From NCBI RefSeq assembly GCF_019192735.1, contig NZ_JAHTKP010000006.1:124001-188000 (forward strand): DNA of 64,000 nucleotides. Direction: 5' to 3'. Source of the stretch: Kitasatospora aureofaciens. GTDB lineage: Bacteria; Actinomycetota; Actinomycetes; Streptomycetales; Streptomycetaceae. The position numbers and the translations under genes were made by a program. The notes beneath the pieces were generated by a model that had not been told where the DNA came from, searched no databases, and saw only the letters and a list, made by a program, of their open reading frames with translations. Positions 33,135 through 43,318 of the stretch are shown here, in pieces (position 1 is the first letter of the stretch; every line of letters starts with the position of its first letter).

Positions 33135-36100
33135 CGCACCTTCTCCCCCACCCAGCGGGCCAGTTCCAGCGGACTCAGCGCCGCCACCGGCATGCCGGCC
33201 GCAACCAGTTGGCCCGCGATCGCCTTCGAATAGCGGGCCGTCCCCGAGTCGTCCAGCGCCGCGCAGCCGAGCACGTGAACGCCCGCGTCCACCAGCGCCC
33301 GGGTCTGCGTCAGGAGCCCGCCGACCGGGCCGCCCTCCTCGAAGTCGCTGATCACCGCGACCAGCGTGCGCGACGGCACCGTCACCAGCTCCCGCGCATA
33401 CCGCAGCCCGGTCGCGATGCTCGTACCGCCGCCGACCCGGACCTCCAGCAGCAGGCTCAGCGGATCCTCCACCCGCTCGGTCAGATCCACGACCTCGGTG
33501 GAGAACGCGACGAAATGCGTGCTCAGAGCCGGCACCCCGGCCAGGATCGCGGCCGTCAGCGCCGCCCAGACCGTCGACGCCTCCATCGAGCCGGAGACGT
33601 CCACCACCAGGATCAGCCGCCAGTCCGACGCGTGCCGGGCCCTGGTCCGGAACACCGGCCGCTCGGGCACGATCAGGGTGCCGCCGTCCTCGGACGGGCG
33701 GGCGGTGGCCAGGTTCGCCCGGATCGTCCGGTCGAGGTCCAGGCCGCCGCCGGGGCGCCGGCTCGGGCGCGGCACGCTGATCCCCGTCAGCGCCGGGCGC
33801 AGCCTGGTCGCCAGCTCGCGGGTGAGCTCCTCCACCAAACGCCGCACCAGCGGACGCAGCCGGGCCACCCGCGCCTCCGGCAGGCCGCCCGCGTGCTCCA
33901 GCACGGTGCGCAGCAGCTCGACGGACGGGCGGACGGCGTCCGGCTCGATCGCCTCCAGGGCGTCCGTGCGGCCCTGCGCAACGGCGGCGGCCAGGACCTC
34001 CTCGCGGAGGCCGGGCCCGAACAGCGCCGACAACTCCTCGGCCCACTCCCGCACCCCGGGGTACGGCGCCTCGCGTCCGCCCCGGCGGTCCCGCGCGTCC
34101 AGGTCGGGGCCGGAGCCCTCGCCCCGGCCGGAGCCGTACAACTCGTCGAGCGCGGTGGCGAGTCGGGCGCCACGGCCGGCAAGGCCGCCGCTGCCGGGGC
34201 GGCCGAGCAGCAGGCGCCAGCGCTCGGCGGGGGTGAGGGCGTGGTCGGTCGCCGGGAGGGCCGGCGGGGGCTCGGGGGGCGCTGTGGGTGTGCTCGGTGT
34301 AGGTGTGCTCGGTGTGGGTGTACGCCCTGTGGGTGCGCTCGCTGGTGGCGGGAGCAGGCCGCGACTGCCGAGCGCCGCACGGGCTGCGAGATCGGCGCGC
34401 GCCCAGCCCGCGAGCACGGCGGGCGGGACGGCGTCCGGCAGGGCGGCGAGTCGGGTGCCGAGGCGCTCCTCGACCAGGGTCAGCAGCCGGTCGCGGGCAG
34501 CCGGGCTGAGCGTGTCGAAGCCACCGCGCAGGGCGGGCAGCCGGTCGAGGAAGGCGGCGTCCGGCAGCGAGACGACCCGCTCCAGCACGGGTTCGAGCGC
34601 CTCGGGCGCGGAGGCGAACAGCCCCTCCGCCGCCGTCAGCAGCCCGACCAGCCCGCGCCCGAGCGCATGCCGGGCCTCCGGACCGGTGGCCCCGTCCACC
34701 CAGGAAGCCGCCCGCCCGCCGAGCACCGCGGCCGCCTCCTGCCCGAGCAGCACCCGCACCGCCCCGGCCGCGCCGCGCACCAACGGACTGCCGTGGTCGG
34801 CGAGTTCGCGCAGCACATGCCCGAGGCGCACCCCGCCCCCGAGATCCGCCCGCCGGGCCAGCTCCACCAACGCCCGCGCATCCGCAGGATCGTCCGACCC
34901 GCCCAGCCCCTCCAACTGCCGCACGGCGGCCACGGTCAGCACTTCGCCCACGGCAACCAGCGACTCGCCCGGGCAACTCGACTCGCCACGCGGCAACGCA
35001 TGTCCCTGGGGTGAGGCGGAATCCTCTACACGTCCGGCAACGAGCCCGTCGGAAGCCGCAACAGCCACCTGCAGAGCGTCCGATGCAGCTTCGCCGACGG
35101 CCGGAGCGGCCACATCGCCGGCCAGGACCGTGGGTGCCTTCCCGTCGGAACAGCCCGGGATGTGGGCGGTGGGAGTCGAGGAGTCCCCTGGGGCCTCGGT
35201 GGGGAGGGCGTCCGGGTAGTGGCCGGCGGTGAGGCGGTCCACGAGGGCGAGGGCGTCGAGGAGGTCGGGGAGTGTGCCGGACGCGGGGAGGACGGTGGTG
35301 AATTGGGTGAGGCGGGTCCGGGTGAGGGTGGGAAGGGCGCACGCGGCGGCGTCGGTGAGGCCCTGGATGACCGCGCGCGGGGTGGGGCCGTCCTCCTGCT
35401 GCTCGCGGCGGAGGCGGTCGCGGAGTGTGCCTTCGGCGGCCTGAGCGGGGGTGACGCCGCGGGTGCCGGCGACGGTGAGCATGGCGGCGGTGGCGGGGGT
35501 CCAGTGGAGGCGCCAGCGGGTGCCGAGGGTTTCGGTGCCGCCCGGGCCGGTGGTGGTGACGGGGTCGGCGTAGGGGACGCCACAGGCGGTGAGGCGGTGG
35601 AGGAGGATCTCGCGGCGGCGGTCGAGGGGGGTGCGCAGCGGGTCGAGCCGCAGTTCGCGGGGGCCGGGGTCGGCGGGGGCGGGGAGACCGAGTTCGGCCA
35701 GGAGGGTTTCGACGGCGGGGGCGAGGCCGCTGCGCGGGGCGGCCGGGGTGGGGCGGCCGGTGCGGGTGCCGACCAGGACGCGTTCGAGGGCACGGGCGAC
35801 GGCGCGGCCGCGGCCGACGGGTTCGCCCTGGGCGAGGGCGGTCTGGACGGCTTCGACGAGTTCGCCGCGGCCGGGGGCGGCGAGGCCGCGCAGGCGGGCG
35901 AGGTCGCCTGCGAGGCGGACGATCTCACGGGCGTCGGCGGGGCCGGAGGGGTGGTCCTGGGTGCGCAGGGCTTCGGTGATGCGGACGGCGGTGGTGGTGA
36001 GCGCCTCGGTGAGGCGTTCGGGGTCGCCGGCCGCGTCGAGCACGGTGTGCTGCCATTCGGGGTCGCGGATGCCGGCCGGGTAGCCGGAGCGGGCGTCGAG

Positions 36101-36976
36101 CAGCGGGTAGGTGTACGGGATGAGCGAGACGACGTGGTCGGGGGCGTCGCCGCTCGGCAGTTCTTCGCCGGCGGGCGGTCCGTCCAGCAGGGCGGGTGCG
36201 TGGAAGGCGCCGATCACGGCGGCGACGCGCCGGCCGCCGGCTGCGGCGTCCGCGATCCGGGCGCGCATCCAGGCTTCGCGCTGCAGGTCGTACGGATCGA
36301 CGCCGGGCCCGGTCTCGGCGTCGCGGCGCATGGCCCAACCGACCAGGAGGGCGGCGCGGCGGACGGCGTCGGGGGTGGAGCCGGGGGCCGCGGTCTCGAC
36401 GAGGCGGTCCCACAGGTCCTCGTCCCCCTTGCGCCCGGTGAGCCGGTGGCGCAGCGCGTCGGTGACGCCGGGTCCGGGGTGTTCCGGGCCCGGGCGGCCC
36501 CCGTCACGGCGTGCGTGGGCGCGGTGGGCGAGCGGGAGGTCGCAGGCGATGGTCTCGACGCCGTTGCGCCGGGCCCAGCGCAGGGCGGCGAGTTCCGGGG
36601 AGAAGTCGGCGAACGGGTAGAAGGCGAGCCCGTCGGCGCTCCCGGTGGGGCCGGCTGCACCGTCCGGGCCGGCCGGGGCCGCCGCCAGGGCGACCGGGGC
36701 CTCGGTGGCCTCGTCCGCCAGGTGGCCGAGCCAGGGCTGGAACTCGGCGGGGAGTTCGACCAGCACCACCTCGGGCCGGGCGGCGTCGAGCAGCGCGGGG
36801 ACGACCGCACTGAGCGACGGCGCGTGGTGCCGCACGCCGATCAGGTAGGGCCCGGGCCGGTCGGTGCCGGCGGCGGCCAGGCGGGCCGCCACCGCCTCGA
36901 CGGCCCGCCGCGGGTCGTCGGGGCCGGTGAAGTCGCCGGGGCGGCCGGGGGTTTCGGGCATCACCGCGCTGCTCAT
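33131..36976 (-). CDS. DUF5682-VWA fusion protein (MoxR partner)
   Basis: A 1,281-residue protein. The N-terminal half (YLIGVRHHAPSLSAVVPALLDAARPEVVLVELP, DLPLAHR, AVIGAFHAPALL) matches the DUF5682 family, which resembles TraB/erythromycin-esterase-like folds. A linker near residue 900 is Pro/Thr/Ser repetitive. The C-terminal von Willebrand A domain has a complete metal site: DVSGSM at residues 1126-1131, the T of GGGTS at 1185, and the D of SDFEEG at 1211. VWA proteins act as substrate adaptors for MoxR AAA+ ATPases, and the ATPase gene lies 4 bp upstream. It overlaps the SWIM gene by 4 nt. The joining of both domains in one chain should be noted. Confidence 0.82.
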   Translation of the reverse strand: MSSAVMPETPGRPGDFTGPDDPRRAVEAVAARLAAAGTDRPGPYLIGVRHHAPSLSAVVPALLDAARPEVVLVELPAEFQPWLGHLADEATEAPVALAAAPAGPDGAAGPTGSADGLAFYPFADFSPELAALRWARRNGVETIACDLPLAHRAHARRDGGRPGPEHPGPGVTDALRHRLTGRKGDEDLWDRLVETAAPGSTPDAVRRAALLVGWAMRRDAETGPGVDPYDLQREAWMRARIADAAAGGRRVAAVIGAFHAPALLDGPPAGEELPSGDAPDHVVSLIPYTYPLLDARSGYPAGIRDPEWQHTVLDAAGDPERLTEALTTTAVRITEALRTQDHPSGPADAREIVRLAGDLARLRGLAAPGRGELVEAVQTALAQGEPVGRGRAVARALERVLVGTRTGRPTPAAPRSGLAPAVETLLAELGLPAPADPGPRELRLDPLRTPLDRRREILLHRLTACGVPYADPVTTTGPGGTETLGTRWRLHWTPATAAMLTVAGTRGVTPAQAAEGTLRDRLRREQQEDGPTPRAVIQGLTDAAACALPTLTRTRLTQFTTVLPASGTLPDLLDALALVDRLTAGHYPDALPTEAPGDSSTPTAHIPGCSDGKAPTVLAGDVAAPAVGEAASDALQVAVAASDGLVAGRVEDSASPQGHALPRGESSCPGESLVAVGEVLTVAAVRQLEGLGGSDDPADARALVELARRADLGGGVRLGHVLRELADHGSPLVRGAAGAVRVLLGQEAAAVLGGRAASWVDGATGPEARHALGRGLVGLLTAAEGLFASAPEALEPVLERVVSLPDAAFLDRLPALRGGFDTLSPAARDRLLTLVEERLGTRLAALPDAVPPAVLAGWARADLAARAALGSRGLLPPPASAPTGRTPTPSTPTPSTPTAPPEPPPALPATDHALTPAERWRLLLGRPGSGGLAGRGARLATALDELYGSGRGEGSGPDLDARDRRGGREAPYPGVREWAEELSALFGPGLREEVLAAAVAQGRTDALEAIEPDAVRPSVELLRTVLEHAGGLPEARVARLRPLVRRLVEELTRELATRLRPALTGISVPRPSRRPGGGLDLDRTIRANLATARPSEDGGTLIVPERPVFRTRARHASDWRLILVVDVSGSMEASTVWAALTAAILAGVPALSTHFVAFSTEVVDLTERVEDPLSLLLEVRVGGGTSIATGLRYARELVTVPSRTLVAVISDFEEGGPVGGLLTQTRALVDAGVHVLGCAALDDSGTARYSKAIAGQLVAAGMPVAALSPLELARWVGEKVR

Positions 36977-36980
36977 CGCC

Positions 36981-38141
36981 TCACGCCTCCAGTGCCGGAC
37001 GCAGGTCCCACAGGGTGCGCCAGGTGGCGGCGCCCTGTTCGGCCCGGCGGCGGACCGGGCCGTCCCAGTAGCCGAGCAGGCGGGCGGCGTCGGCCGGGTC
37101 GTCCTTGCGGACGACGCCGATCAGCTGGCCGGGCAGGCGCCCGAGCAGGTCGCCGCCGTCGGGCAGGTAGGCGGCGGCGACGCCGAGGGCGGTGGCGACC
37201 GAGACGGCCTCGGCGGTGCTCATCACGGTGGACGGGCGCTCGACGTCCCAGCCCTCGGTGGAGCGGCCGGTGCGCAGGTCGCGGAAGGCGGTGACGAGGG
37301 CCTCGAGGACGGCGTCGTCCACCGCGTAGGGGGCGCCGGCGCGGGCGACGGCGGCGGTGGACTGGCGGCGGACCAGGTCGACCTCGGCGGCGAGGCTGGT
37401 GATCGGGCCGACCGTCTCGAAGTTGAACCGGCGCTTGAGCGCCGCGGACATCTCGCTGACGCCCTTGTCCCGCAGGTTGGCGGTGGCGATCAGGGTGAAG
37501 CCGGCGGCGGCGTGCAGCTGCGCGTCCGGGCTGCCCGCCAACTCGGGGACGGCGACGCGCCGTTCGGAGAGCAGCGAGACCAGCGCGTCCTGCACCTCGG
37601 GCAGGCAGCGGGTGACCTCCTCGACCCGGGCGACCGCGCCCGTCGTCATCGCGGTGAGCACCGGGGAGGGGACGAGCGCCTCCCGGCTGGGGCCCTTGGC
37701 GAGCAGGAGGGCGTAGTTCCAGCCGTACTTGAGCTGCTCCTCGGTGGTGCCGGCGGTGCCCTGGACGGTGAGCGCGCTGGTGCCGCAGACGGCGGCGGCG
37801 AGCAGTTCGGAGAGCATCGACTTGGCGGTGCCGGGCTCGCCGACGAGCAGCAGGCCGCGCTCGCCGGCGAGGGTGACGACGCAGCGTTCGACGAGGGCGC
37901 GCTCGCCGACGAATTTCTGCTCGATGGCGAGGCTCTTGCGGCCGGCCTTGAGCTTCTCGCCGTCGCTGCCCATGACGAAGGTGACGGCGGCGCGCGGGGT
38001 GAGCCGCCAGCCGGGCGGGCGCGGGCCGGAGTCGTACGCGGCCAGGAACTCCAGTTCGGCGGCGTACTTCTCCTCCGGCGGCACGATCTGCCGGGCGGGG
38101 GCCTGCCCGGGGGCTGGGCTGGTCACGGTGGGGGCGGTCAT
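36981..38141 (-). CDS. MoxR-family AAA+ ATPase
   Basis: A 386-residue ATPase with Walker A GEPGTAKS at residues 101-108, a Walker B-like RVEEV at 172-176 inside the MoxR sequence GAVARVEEVTRC, sensor-1 TANLRDKG around N222, and arginine-finger LKRRFNF near residues 236-241. A C-terminal lid follows (VERPSTVMSTAEAVSVA). MoxR ATPases form rings that remodel or activate partner proteins delivered by VWA adaptors. The start is the ATG ending at 38141, sharing ATGA with the giant upstream gene; the long open frame that continues upstream is antisense or shifted sequence of that gene. The VWA gene begins 4 bp after its stop. Confidence 0.9.
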   Translation of the reverse strand: MTAPTVTSPAPGQAPARQIVPPEEKYAAELEFLAAYDSGPRPPGWRLTPRAAVTFVMGSDGEKLKAGRKSLAIEQKFVGERALVERCVVTLAGERGLLLVGEPGTAKSMLSELLAAAVCGTSALTVQGTAGTTEEQLKYGWNYALLLAKGPSREALVPSPVLTAMTTGAVARVEEVTRCLPEVQDALVSLLSERRVAVPELAGSPDAQLHAAAGFTLIATANLRDKGVSEMSAALKRRFNFETVGPITSLAAEVDLVRRQSTAAVARAGAPYAVDDAVLEALVTAFRDLRTGRSTEGWDVERPSTVMSTAEAVSVATALGVAAAYLPDGGDLLGRLPGQLIGVVRKDDPADAARLLGYWDGPVRRRAEQGAATWRTLWDLRPALEA

Positions 38142-41100
38142 CGGCGGGCCTTCCTGCGCTTGCTGGTCTGGAGCTGTTCGTATCCGGGGGCGTCGCCGTC
38201 GAGGATCCGCTGCCAGGCCCGGGCGAACAGCTCGGGGACGGGCAGGTGCGGCAGCGCCACCTGGTGGGTGGGCAGGTCGTAGAGGGCGGACTTCCAGGTC
38301 TCGGCGGGCAGGGCGGGCGACTTGGCCTCCTGCCAGCCGCAGGGCAGGAAGAGGGTGCGGCCGGCCCGGGACCGCTTGGCCTCCAGCACGAGGTCGGTGG
38401 CGGCGAGTTCGGCGCGGGCCCGCTTGAGCCGGGCGGGCTTCCAGCCGGTCCAGCGGGCGACGTTGCGGTCGGTGGGGTCGGGCAGGGCGAGGAGTTGGAG
38501 GTAGAGCGCGGCGGCGTCCTCGCCGAGGCCGTGGGTGCGGGCCGCCTCGGCGACCAGGTCGGGGACGGCGAACTGCGGGTTCTGGGCCCAGAACGGACCT
38601 CCGTCGGCGGCGTCGAGCGCCACGGGGGCGGTCAGGCGGTCGAGTTCGCCGCCGAGCACGGCCGCGATGGCGCGGCGATCGGCGGAGAACCAGTAGCCGG
38701 CGCCGAGCCCGTCGAGCAGTTCGAGCACCGGGTCGTCGGGCCCGGCGAGCCCGGCGGGGCGCAGCCAGACCCGTTCGTGGCCGGAGTTGTCGGGGGCGAG
38801 GACGAGGGCCGGACCGCAGCGGACCAGCCCGTCGGGGTCGGCGCCGCCCTCGGCGGGCAGGCCGAAGTGGGCGCGCAGGACGGGTGCCAGCGGCTTGCCC
38901 TTGACGGTGTAGACGTGGTTGAAGTCGAGCAGCAGGTCGGGATCGGCGAGCCGGCTCCGGAGCGCGGCGGCGGCCTGCGGCAGCACGGGGCACAGCGGGC
39001 TGTCGGCGGGCAGATGGTAGGCGAGCCAGCGCAGGGCGTCGAGGGCGCCGCGCAGGACTCCGGCGTCGGGGACGGCGGACGGGTCGGCCGGGAGCAGCTG
39101 GCGGGCCGATCCGTCGGTGGTGAACCGGAAGGCGGTGGTACGGCCGAGCCAGGGGGTGTTGGCGGGGTTGAGGACGGCCTCGATGTGTTGGATGTCGGCG
39201 CCGCGGACGGTGGCCTGGGCGTCCTCGGGGAGGGTGACGAGCCGTCCGAAGCGCTCGTTCCAGGCCGCGGCCGCGGCGGCGATGTCGGGTCCGTCGGTCC
39301 AGAGGGTCTTGGGGTCGGCGGGCAGCAGGGCGCCCCAGACGGCGGCGAGGCCCGCGTGGTCGCGCCGGCGCAGCCAGTCGCGTGCGGCGGTGGCCTCGGT
39401 GGCCTTGAGCCCGTACTCCTGGAGCCGGTCGGCGGGCAGCACCGTGCCGTACCACTGGAGGAGCGTGGGCGGCGGCGTGAGCAGCAGGGCGGAGCGGGTG
39501 GTGCCGATGCCGGTGAGGGCGCCGAAGGCGGCGGCGCGGGCCGGGTCGTGGGGGACGGCGCCGCGCAGGGCGAGCACCCGCCAGAACTTGGCGACCCAGG
39601 CGGCGCTGATCAGCTCCTCGGTGCCGCGTTCCTCGGCGGTGGTGAAGTGGGCGACGGGGCCGAACTCGCCGCTCGGGTCGTGGTCGACGGCGAGCCAGTG
39701 CACCGTGCCGTCCTGGTGGTGGTACCGGTAGCCGAGGATGACGACGGTGCGGTCGCCGTGGCGCAGCACCTCGCCCTGGCGGTGGGTGGTGGGCCGGCCG
39801 TTCCTCAGGGGACTGTCGGAGGCCTCGCTGAGGACGATCTCGCGCAGGGTGGCGCCGCGGCCGGCGAGCAGTCCCTTGGTGAGCTCGTCGAGCAGCTGGA
39901 CGAGCGTGGAGCGCTGGGCGGATTCGGTGAGCGGGGAGGCGGCGGCGTGGGCGAGCACGTGGAGCCGGCCGAGCAGATACAGCCAGGCGTGGTGGGTGTC
40001 GCCGCCGTGCAGGCTGACGGTGGTCGGGGTGCTCCAGCCCTCGCCGGTGGGGGCCGGCGGGTCGGCGAGGACGGCGGTGACGGTGCGCAGGTTGTTGAGC
40101 ACCCGCCAGGTGGCACTGTTGCCCCAGGCGGAGCCGGAGCGGGCCACCTCGGGCACGAACGGACTTACGGCGGCGTGGACTTGGTCGTCGCGGCCATGGT
40201 CGGGCCGGTACTCGGCCGCGGTGCTGCCGGGCTTGGGCCGGGCCTCCGCCTCCGGCTGCGGGACGAACCGGGCGACGCGGTCGAGCAGGTCGGCGGCGAT
40301 CCGGGCGAGCCCGGCGACCCCGGCGAGCAGCCGCAGGTCGGCGATGCCGGGCAGGACCGCGCCGACCGCCTGGACGGGCAGGGTGCGGCGGGCGCCCTGG
40401 CGCTGGGCGAGCCTGCGGCGCACGCCCTGGACGGTGATCCAGCGCTGGTCGTCCTCGGGCATGGGTTCGGTGTCGGTGGGCCAGGCGACGTCGATCAGGA
40501 CGGCGGCCTGCTCGGGGGTGACGGCGCGCAGGATGCAGGAGCCGGCCTCGTCGCGGACGCGCAGCGCGTGCCAGTGGTCGAGCGGCGGGACGAACCCGGT
40601 GCCGGCGGCCTGGAGTTCGCCGGGGCGGCAGGGACGCAGGTCGACGGTGCGGTCGGCCTGGGCGGCGAGGTCGGGCAGGGTGAGGGCGAGGGCGCCCACG
40701 CCATGTTCTGTGACCACGGGGCCGGCGACGACCTGGCCGGTGGCACCGGGCAGGGTGAGGCGGCCGACCGGGAAGGTGGCGGTGACGCCGCCGTGCAACG
40801 GCAGGACGATGGTCCGCCCGTCGGCGGTGCCGGTGGTGACGGCGCGGCCGGGCTCGACCCGGACCCAGCTGCCGAGCACGGTGCCGTCGGTGCCGAGCGG
40901 GGTGTGTTCGAGGCCGGGCTGGAGCGGCAGCAGCCGGGTGCGGGTGGGCTCCAGCCGGCCGGCGGCGGCCGTGGCGGCGATCACGGGCGGTTCGGCGGCG
41001 CGGCCGAGGGTGCCGGTGGCCGGGTCGAACTCGTGCAGGACGGGCCCGTCGTGGCCGTGGCGCAGGGTCCAGTGGCCGGTGCCGTCGCCGAGCACGCGAT

Positions 41101-43318
41101 GTTCGGCGGGCATCCGGGTGTCGCCGGTGTGCAGCGGACGTTCGCCGGTGGTGCGGCCACCGCCGGGCAGCGGGAGGGAGGGCGCCTCGGGCTGGCGGTC
41201 GCCGTAGTAGTACCAGGCGATCGTCTGTCCGCCGAGTTCGAAGATCTCGGCGGGGCGGCCGGACCAGTAGGCCTGCTGCTTGCCGTCCTGCTGCCAGACG
41301 ACGAGGAGTTCGCCGTCGACGAAGCGCAGCCGGGGCCGGTTCCACTTGTCGAGCTTGGGCAGGCGCAGGGTGTGCTCCAGCACGATGCCCTGCGGGCCGA
41401 CCACGATCGCCTTGTCGTGGCGGGCGAGGATCAGGTGCGGCCAGGCGTCCTCGACGAGCAGGTCGTTGAGGGTGCGCCGGCCGGGGGCGGCGGCGTCCGG
41501 GTGGGCCGCCTGGTCGGCGCCCGGCTTGGGCGGGTCGGCGAGCTTGTCCAGCGCCTCCTCCAGGGCGGGCCAGCCGAGTTCGTCGAGGATGCCGGTGGCG
41601 AGCGCGCGGGCGAGCAGCCCGGCGATGTCGAGGCCGGCGATCCGCTCGGCGGCGGCCGGGGCGATCTCGCGGACGGCGGTGCGGTACGGGGAGAGCGAGC
41701 GCACCAGGTCGGCCGCGCCGGCCAGGCCGCGGGCGGCGGTCAGCTCGTCGGCGCGCTCCTCGGCCCACTCGCCGTACAGCGTGCGCAGCAGCGGTACGGC
41801 AGACACCTGGTGCTCGACGGCAGCCGCCCAGGCCGGGGGCGTGGCGGCGCGCAGCGCGGACCGGAACCGCGGGTCGGCGGCGACGGCGGCCAGGCCGGTG
41901 CTGGCCGGGGTGCAGTGGCGGACCCAGTCGGTGAGGTCGAAGGAGTGGCCGCGCGGCGGGTCGGCGACCGGGACGCCCTCGGCGAGCAGCAGGTCCAGGA
42001 CGTCGAGCAGGGTGTTGCTGCGGCGGATGTCGGTGAACAGGTCGACCGGCACGCCGTCCGCGCGCAGCCGCCCGGCCATCCGGCCCGCCAGGGCCACGGT
42101 GGCGGCGTGGGAGGGCCGGGAGCCCCAGCCGCGGCCGTGGTGGTGGCACCAGCGCCGGAGCCAGGCCGCGGCGGGCTCGGTGCCCTCGGCGTCCCCGGCG
42201 CCCTCGGGGCGCGGGCCGGTCAGCAGCTGTTCGGCCCCGGTCTCGGCGAGCACGCCGAGCCAGGCGTCGTCGTGGGAGCCGGTGTCTCCGCCGCTGCCGG
42301 CGTCGGGCATCAGCTCCAGCAGGCGGACCCGGACCGCCTCGTCCCGCTTGCCGAGCTCGACGAGGGCGCCGTGCCAGGACTTCCAGAACGCGGCGGGCGC
42401 CCGGTTGGCCGCGGGCGCGGCCAACAGCTCGGCGAGCAGCGCCTGTTCGTGCTCGGCACGGTCCAGCCCGGCGGCCCTGATCAGCGCGCGGGCGTCCTCC
42501 GCGACCCCGGCGTACGGGGCCATGCCGGCGGTGGAGCGCTCGGTGCAGAGCTGGCGGAAGCGCTGCCAGGCCGTCGCCGGGTCGAGCCGGGCGGCGAGCG
42601 CCTTCACGTACTGGCGCAGGGACTTGACGGTGAGCGCGCCGGCCAGGGCGAACTCCAGGAAGACCGCGCGCAGCCGCTCCTCGTCCACCGCGAGGCCGTG
42701 GGTGCGCTCGGCCTCGCGGGCCTTGCCGAACCAGCTGGCGGCGTAGGTCTGGTTGCCCAGGTCGAGGAAGATCCGGCCGACCTCCTCGCAGAAGGTGGGC
42801 AGGAAGTGCGGCACGGCACGGCCGAGGCGCCCGGCGAGCGCGTCGAAGCCGTCCTTGGCGGCGCCGGGCTTGGACTTGGCCTGGCGGGCGAGCCGTTCGA
42901 TCTCCTTGACCAGGGCGAGCGCGTGGTGCCCGTTGGCCGGGTCGTGGACCAGCGCCCACGCCGGGAAGCCGAGCGCCTCCTGCCGGACCTGGCCGACCTC
43001 GGCCGGCTCGGCCGCCGGGGCGAGCCCGAGGAAGTCGACGGCCAGGTCCTCGGCCGCGCCGAGCGCGCCGGGCACCAGCCTGACGATCCGGCGCCCGTCG
43101 AGCGCGGGGTGGGCGTAGGCGCGGGCGGTGAGCACGTCCGCGGCGCTGTCGGGCCGGCCGGCGCCGGGCAGGGTGCCCGGCTGGAGGACGGCGCCGGCGT
43201 CGAGCAGGCGCTCGTTCCGGTCGAGTTGGGCGTTCTGGCCCGGTGTGGTGCCGTGGTGGGCGTTCTGGCCCGGTGTGGTGTCGTGGCGGGCGTTCTGGCC
43301 CGGTGCGGTGACAGTCAT
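38138..43318 (-). CDS. giant uncharacterised protein of the MoxR-VWA operon
   Basis: A 1,726-residue soluble protein. The N-terminus carries three copies of a decapeptide built on PGQNA. Residues 40-600 are helical (VGRIFLDLGNQTYAASWFGKAREAERTHG suggests TPR-like packing). The middle contains beta-rich, propeller-like stretches (LRFVDGELLVVWQQDGKQQ, WYYYGDRQPEAPSLPLPGG, HWTLRHGHDGPVLHEFDPATG). The C-terminus ends in a Lys/Arg cluster (TSKRRKARR). I see no signal peptide, membrane helix, ATPase or protease motif. Homologues next to DUF4132/WGR-type genes are often called DNA-binding without proof. Both junctions are ATGA overlaps. Its size and operon position suggest the substrate or scaffold of the MoxR machine. 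Confidence 0.78.
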   Translation of the reverse strand: MTVTAPGQNARHDTTPGQNAHHGTTPGQNAQLDRNERLLDAGAVLQPGTLPGAGRPDSAADVLTARAYAHPALDGRRIVRLVPGALGAAEDLAVDFLGLAPAAEPAEVGQVRQEALGFPAWALVHDPANGHHALALVKEIERLARQAKSKPGAAKDGFDALAGRLGRAVPHFLPTFCEEVGRIFLDLGNQTYAASWFGKAREAERTHGLAVDEERLRAVFLEFALAGALTVKSLRQYVKALAARLDPATAWQRFRQLCTERSTAGMAPYAGVAEDARALIRAAGLDRAEHEQALLAELLAAPAANRAPAAFWKSWHGALVELGKRDEAVRVRLLELMPDAGSGGDTGSHDDAWLGVLAETGAEQLLTGPRPEGAGDAEGTEPAAAWLRRWCHHHGRGWGSRPSHAATVALAGRMAGRLRADGVPVDLFTDIRRSNTLLDVLDLLLAEGVPVADPPRGHSFDLTDWVRHCTPASTGLAAVAADPRFRSALRAATPPAWAAAVEHQVSAVPLLRTLYGEWAEERADELTAARGLAGAADLVRSLSPYRTAVREIAPAAAERIAGLDIAGLLARALATGILDELGWPALEEALDKLADPPKPGADQAAHPDAAAPGRRTLNDLLVEDAWPHLILARHDKAIVVGPQGIVLEHTLRLPKLDKWNRPRLRFVDGELLVVWQQDGKQQAYWSGRPAEIFELGGQTIAWYYYGDRQPEAPSLPLPGGGRTTGERPLHTGDTRMPAEHRVLGDGTGHWTLRHGHDGPVLHEFDPATGTLGRAAEPPVIAATAAAGRLEPTRTRLLPLQPGLEHTPLGTDGTVLGSWVRVEPGRAVTTGTADGRTIVLPLHGGVTATFPVGRLTLPGATGQVVAGPVVTEHGVGALALTLPDLAAQADRTVDLRPCRPGELQAAGTGFVPPLDHWHALRVRDEAGSCILRAVTPEQAAVLIDVAWPTDTEPMPEDDQRWITVQGVRRRLAQRQGARRTLPVQAVGAVLPGIADLRLLAGVAGLARIAADLLDRVARFVPQPEAEARPKPGSTAAEYRPDHGRDDQVHAAVSPFVPEVARSGSAWGNSATWRVLNNLRTVTAVLADPPAPTGEGWSTPTTVSLHGGDTHHAWLYLLGRLHVLAHAAASPLTESAQRSTLVQLLDELTKGLLAGRGATLREIVLSEASDSPLRNGRPTTHRQGEVLRHGDRTVVILGYRYHHQDGTVHWLAVDHDPSGEFGPVAHFTTAEERGTEELISAAWVAKFWRVLALRGAVPHDPARAAAFGALTGIGTTRSALLLTPPPTLLQWYGTVLPADRLQEYGLKATEATAARDWLRRRDHAGLAAVWGALLPADPKTLWTDGPDIAAAAAAWNERFGRLVTLPEDAQATVRGADIQHIEAVLNPANTPWLGRTTAFRFTTDGSARQLLPADPSAVPDAGVLRGALDALRWLAYHLPADSPLCPVLPQAAAALRSRLADPDLLLDFNHVYTVKGKPLAPVLRAHFGLPAEGGADPDGLVRCGPALVLAPDNSGHERVWLRPAGLAGPDDPVLELLDGLGAGYWFSADRRAIAAVLGGELDRLTAPVALDAADGGPFWAQNPQFAVPDLVAEAARTHGLGEDAAALYLQLLALPDPTDRNVARWTGWKPARLKRARAELAATDLVLEAKRSRAGRTLFLPCGWQEAKSPALPAETWKSALYDLPTHQVALPHLPVPELFARAWQRILDGDAPGYEQLQTSKRRKARR
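43231..43318. repeat. 30-bp tandem repeat at the start of the giant gene
   Basis: Three copies, beginning at 43231, 43261 and 43291, share CGTTCTGGCCCGGTG and encode the repeated PGQNA decapeptide at the N-terminus of the giant protein. The repeat lies within the first 35 codons, so copy changes would alter only the tail length. A downstream start after the repeats cannot be excluded, but the ATGA overlap favours the listed one. Confidence 0.8.

Noticed and set aside
43231..43318. Tandem repeats considered as a CRISPR array
   Set aside because: There are only three units with no spacers, and they lie in frame in a coding region.
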